The notes under the pieces: model-generated
What the model was told of the DNA's origin: nothing
The model's database searches: none
Seen by the model: only the letters and a program-made list of their open reading frames with translations
Program-made: the position numbers and the translations under genes
Shown here: positions 61,751 through 64,000 of the stretch, piece by piece
How the letters are laid out: every line of letters begins with the position of its first letter
Position numbering within the stretch: position 1 is the first letter of the stretch
NCBI RefSeq assembly: GCF_028389875.1
Contig: NC_084668.1
Coordinates: forward strand, 15,705,993-15,769,992
Direction of reading: 5' to 3'
Length of the DNA: 64,000 bases
DNA from: Rhea pennata
Lineage: Eukaryota; Chordata; Aves; Rheiformes; Rheidae

Positions 61751-61850
61751 ATAATATATACATACATACACATACACATACATATACATACACATATATA
61801 TACATACACATATATACATATACATATATATATACATATATATATATACA
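61751..61850. repeat. TA/CA compound microsatellite, about 100 bp
   Basis: Alternating purine-pyrimidine TA and CA dinucleotides run almost without a break, grading from TACA-rich to pure TA at the right. Such tracts are prone to slippage and can melt or adopt Z-like or cruciform structures. Likely polymorphic. Confidence 0.93.
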
Positions 61851-61929
61851 GATCCCGTGTTAAAGAAGAGCTGGGGTAGGCTCCCTGTGAGAGTGAGAGC
61901 CTAGCACTTTAACACTAGTTCAGCATCCC

Positions 61930-62055
61930 CTCTGCTTCTATGCCCCCATGTGTTAAATTAGGATAATAATATTGCTTTGATCTTCCTCACCATGATGTTG
62001 TGCCTTTTAATTAGTTAGCATGTGCAGAGACCTGGATAAATGCTAAGTTTTAATC
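61930..62055 (+). mobile_element. MIR-like SINE 3' region relic
   Basis: 'atgtgttaaattaggataat' is followed by 'cttcctcaccatgatgttgtg', then 'aattagttagcatgtgcaga' and 'ataaatgctaag'. The order fits the MIR 3' half (tctgtaaaatgggataat ... ctacctcatagggttgttgtg ... gagttaatacatgtaaag). Old and diverged. An L3/CR1-type tail of sauropsids is an alternative source. Comparison from memory. Confidence 0.55.
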
Positions 62056-62059
62056 AGAA

Positions 62060-63480
62060 CTTGATGAGCTTGGGGAATGCAACAAGGTCTGAGCAGAGGA
62101 TGGAAGAGTGAGACGTATTGATCCAGTCTGCCTGGCGCAGGATGATGCAGATGGCATTGCCTCATGACAGTCACTTCTGGATGGCAGCCGTAGCCCTCAG
62201 TGGTGTGACGCTGGCTGATTCAGGACATCTCCAGCCACCCTAGCTGATGTGGCTCACCTCTGCAAAAGGGCTGTTCCACATTTCTTCCACGAGGAAGTGT
62301 ACAATTTAATGCAGCCTTCACCAACTACTCTTGTTGTGCCCACAACCTCAGAAAATTTCTTGCCGCCTAATGTTCGCAGGGACTGAAACTGGCATTCAGT
62401 TTTACCCAGTGTTTCGGAAAAATATGAAATCAGAGGGCTAGTATCTCTTCTGTGCCAAGTAATGGGAGTGAGAGCAATGCTGTGAGTGGAACAGTGCCCA
62501 CAGCAACCTTTCTCTCCCTCTTTCAGGGTGGTTGGGTTTTTGTTGGTAGTGATTGATTGGGGTTTTTTTGTTTTATTTTGGTTTAAGTTTTTTTGCCAGT
62601 AAAGAATATTTACAACTTTGTGCTGATTAGCTCCATTTGAACTGAACCAAATGTTTGTATTCCCTGTATTTTATTCAGGACCCCCAATTATATAAGCTAC
62701 TCTTCCAGGTTGTGTTTTTGTTGCTACTCTTTTGCCCAGGTCTAATATTCTGGGATCAGAGATGTTGCATAGGGGAAAGTTCCTCCAAATATGGTTTAAT
62801 TCTTTATGAAGCACAAAACTCAGTTCCACAGGAAACCAAGCAAAATATCCAAAGGTGGAAACTGGGAAATATATATAAAACAAGTGGCTTCTGTTTGTGG
62901 GTAGAATAGAGAACACAGAAAAAAGGCAGAAGCATAACCCCCTGAGTTAGTAATATATCCCATCACTCAGAGATGTGTCTTTTAAACAACCTTTGATAAT
63001 TGGTCTCTCCGTAGCATGTAGTGCACATCCTGAAATAATGGGATGGAAATCAGCATCAATCAACACAGCATGAAGCTCTTTCTTCTCCAGCAAAAACATA
63101 TCCTTGCTAAACACTGGTGGGTGTTTGTCCTAAATTTAACACCAATTAGGGCCTGATCCTCAGTTCTGCCTGAAGGGATGAATGTCCTCCACAGCCATCC
63201 AAGTCTATCAAGAAACACACAAATATCTTGGCACCTCTTTGAAGACATGCTGTAGAATCAGATCCTTAATAGTTTGATAGCCTCAGTGCTAACATTGCCC
63301 AGAGCATTAAATCTGATAAACCATCAAAGACATCCCTCTACATCTATATAGAACAAAACAATGGCAACAACAACAGGAAAGAAAAAAAAAAAGATAGTAT
63401 TGCTGTGCTTCTTGTGTATACCTCCAGAGCCAGGAAATCTGCAGCTGAGATAAGAGGGGCTAATAAGAGGAAAGAGATGT
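62060..63480. other. Noncoding sequence, no gene recognised
   Basis: 62520-62600 is T/G-rich low complexity. 63140-63175 'attagggcctgatcctcag' resembles an old repeat motif. A CAA/A-rich patch lies at 63365-63395. No gene was recognised. Confidence 0.5.
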
Positions 63481-63484
63481 CACT

Positions 63485-63501
63485 GGGGTGGGGTGGGGGG
63501 G
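63485..63501 (+). repeat. G-rich block with G-quadruplex potential
   Basis: GGGG-T-GGGG-T-GGGGGGG. The last run can serve as two G3 tracts, so four runs with one-base loops are available on the plus strand. Confidence 0.8.
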
Positions 63502-63504
63502 AAG

Positions 63505-64000
63505 CCTAAATACTGTTTAGATTCACTTCATGTCAGAAAGACAAACTGAGCTAATTTTCTATGAACCTCCCAGAGAGGAATTGAGTCTCATTTTATTCCT
63601 GTTTGTTCAGCAATGAAAAAAGAGCAGAGCATTCTGATATCTTCATACTTCTCTGGTGTAAAACAGAAAGATTCTCATATCCCACCAAGCCACCAACTTC
63701 CCTGGGCTGAAAATGCAGGAGGAAGACTCAGCTTTCCAAAAACATACAGCATACTCTTTCCTCTGTCTCTATCCCAAGCAGCAGACAAAACTTTGCCAAG
63801 TCTCTTTAGCTGCTGGCAAAGAGATCCAAGCTCTCTTTGCATCTATGACTCTTCACGTTTAGCCCTTTCTCTCCAACGTAATTTGAAATGACATTGGTAA
63901 AAGGCAACACCAGTAATAGGGATGACCAGCTGCTCTAACTTTACTCCGGTCCTCTTCTACTCAGAGCAACCTATTACACTAATGAGGAGGGTGGACCATG
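63505..64000. other. Noncoding sequence, no gene recognised
   Basis: A 92-codon plus-strand frame at 63613-63891 lacks any known motif and is probably chance. The window ends in plain sequence. Confidence 0.5.

Noticed and set aside
1..64000. CRISPR array, prokaryotic operon, phage or integrated virus
   Set aside because: No regularly spaced identical repeats, no dense long frames, no LTR pair and no viral-like protein were seen. The content is vertebrate.

Overview
This window looks like noncoding nuclear DNA from a bird, most likely a passerine or a close relative. The base composition is AT-leaning with islands of higher GC. There are no bacterial-style operons and no long open frames: the longest frame is about 154 codons and none resembles a protein I know. 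The repeats are vertebrate in type. The best taxonomic clue is a short element at 43.69-43.83 kb on the minus strand. It joins an isoleucine-tRNA-like head (with A and B boxes) to the 3' tail of an avian CR1 LINE. That architecture matches the zebra-finch family TguSINE1, as I recall it. Decayed CR1-type LINE reverse-transcriptase remnants lie at 24.44-25.21 kb (minus) and 42.79-43.64 kb (plus). Short pieces resembling MIR-type SINEs and a CR1 tail lie at 23.3, 31.0, 31.1, 33.8 and 62.0 kb.

Layout. 0-24 kb is mostly unique-looking sequence with small tandem repeats (4.2, 13.0, 15.5, 15.6 and 18.4 kb), a near-perfect palindrome (11.2 kb) and a short sequence present twice (18.0 and 19.6 kb). 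24.4-25.2 kb is an antisense LINE relic. 25-42 kb holds GC-richer patches (27.2, 28.1 and 35.5 kb), a GGGAAA repeat, a long GAGAG array (37.68-37.8 kb) and a 36-A homopolymer (39.1 kb). 42.8-43.8 kb is a nested repeat locus: a degenerate LINE with the SINE at its right edge. 44-64 kb is again mostly unique sequence with hairpin-forming repeats (45.5 and 58.7 kb), a GC-rich patch (51.7-52.6 kb), a 100-bp TA/CA microsatellite (61.75-61.85 kb) and a G-rich block (63.49 kb).

No protein-coding exon, tRNA, rRNA or other functional RNA gene could be supported. The simplest reading is an intergenic gene desert or the inside of a very large intron. Several AT-rich segments dense in homeodomain-, SOX- and POU-type core motifs (6.4, 21.7, 22.7, 27.4, 37.0, 48.5 and 55.0 kb) are the best candidates for conserved regulatory DNA, but conservation cannot be tested from one sequence. 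I see no convincing new gene system here. The leads most worth checking are the nested SINE/LINE, the duplicated 34-bp motif, the adjacent acceptor/donor splice motif at 28.1 kb and the candidate enhancers.
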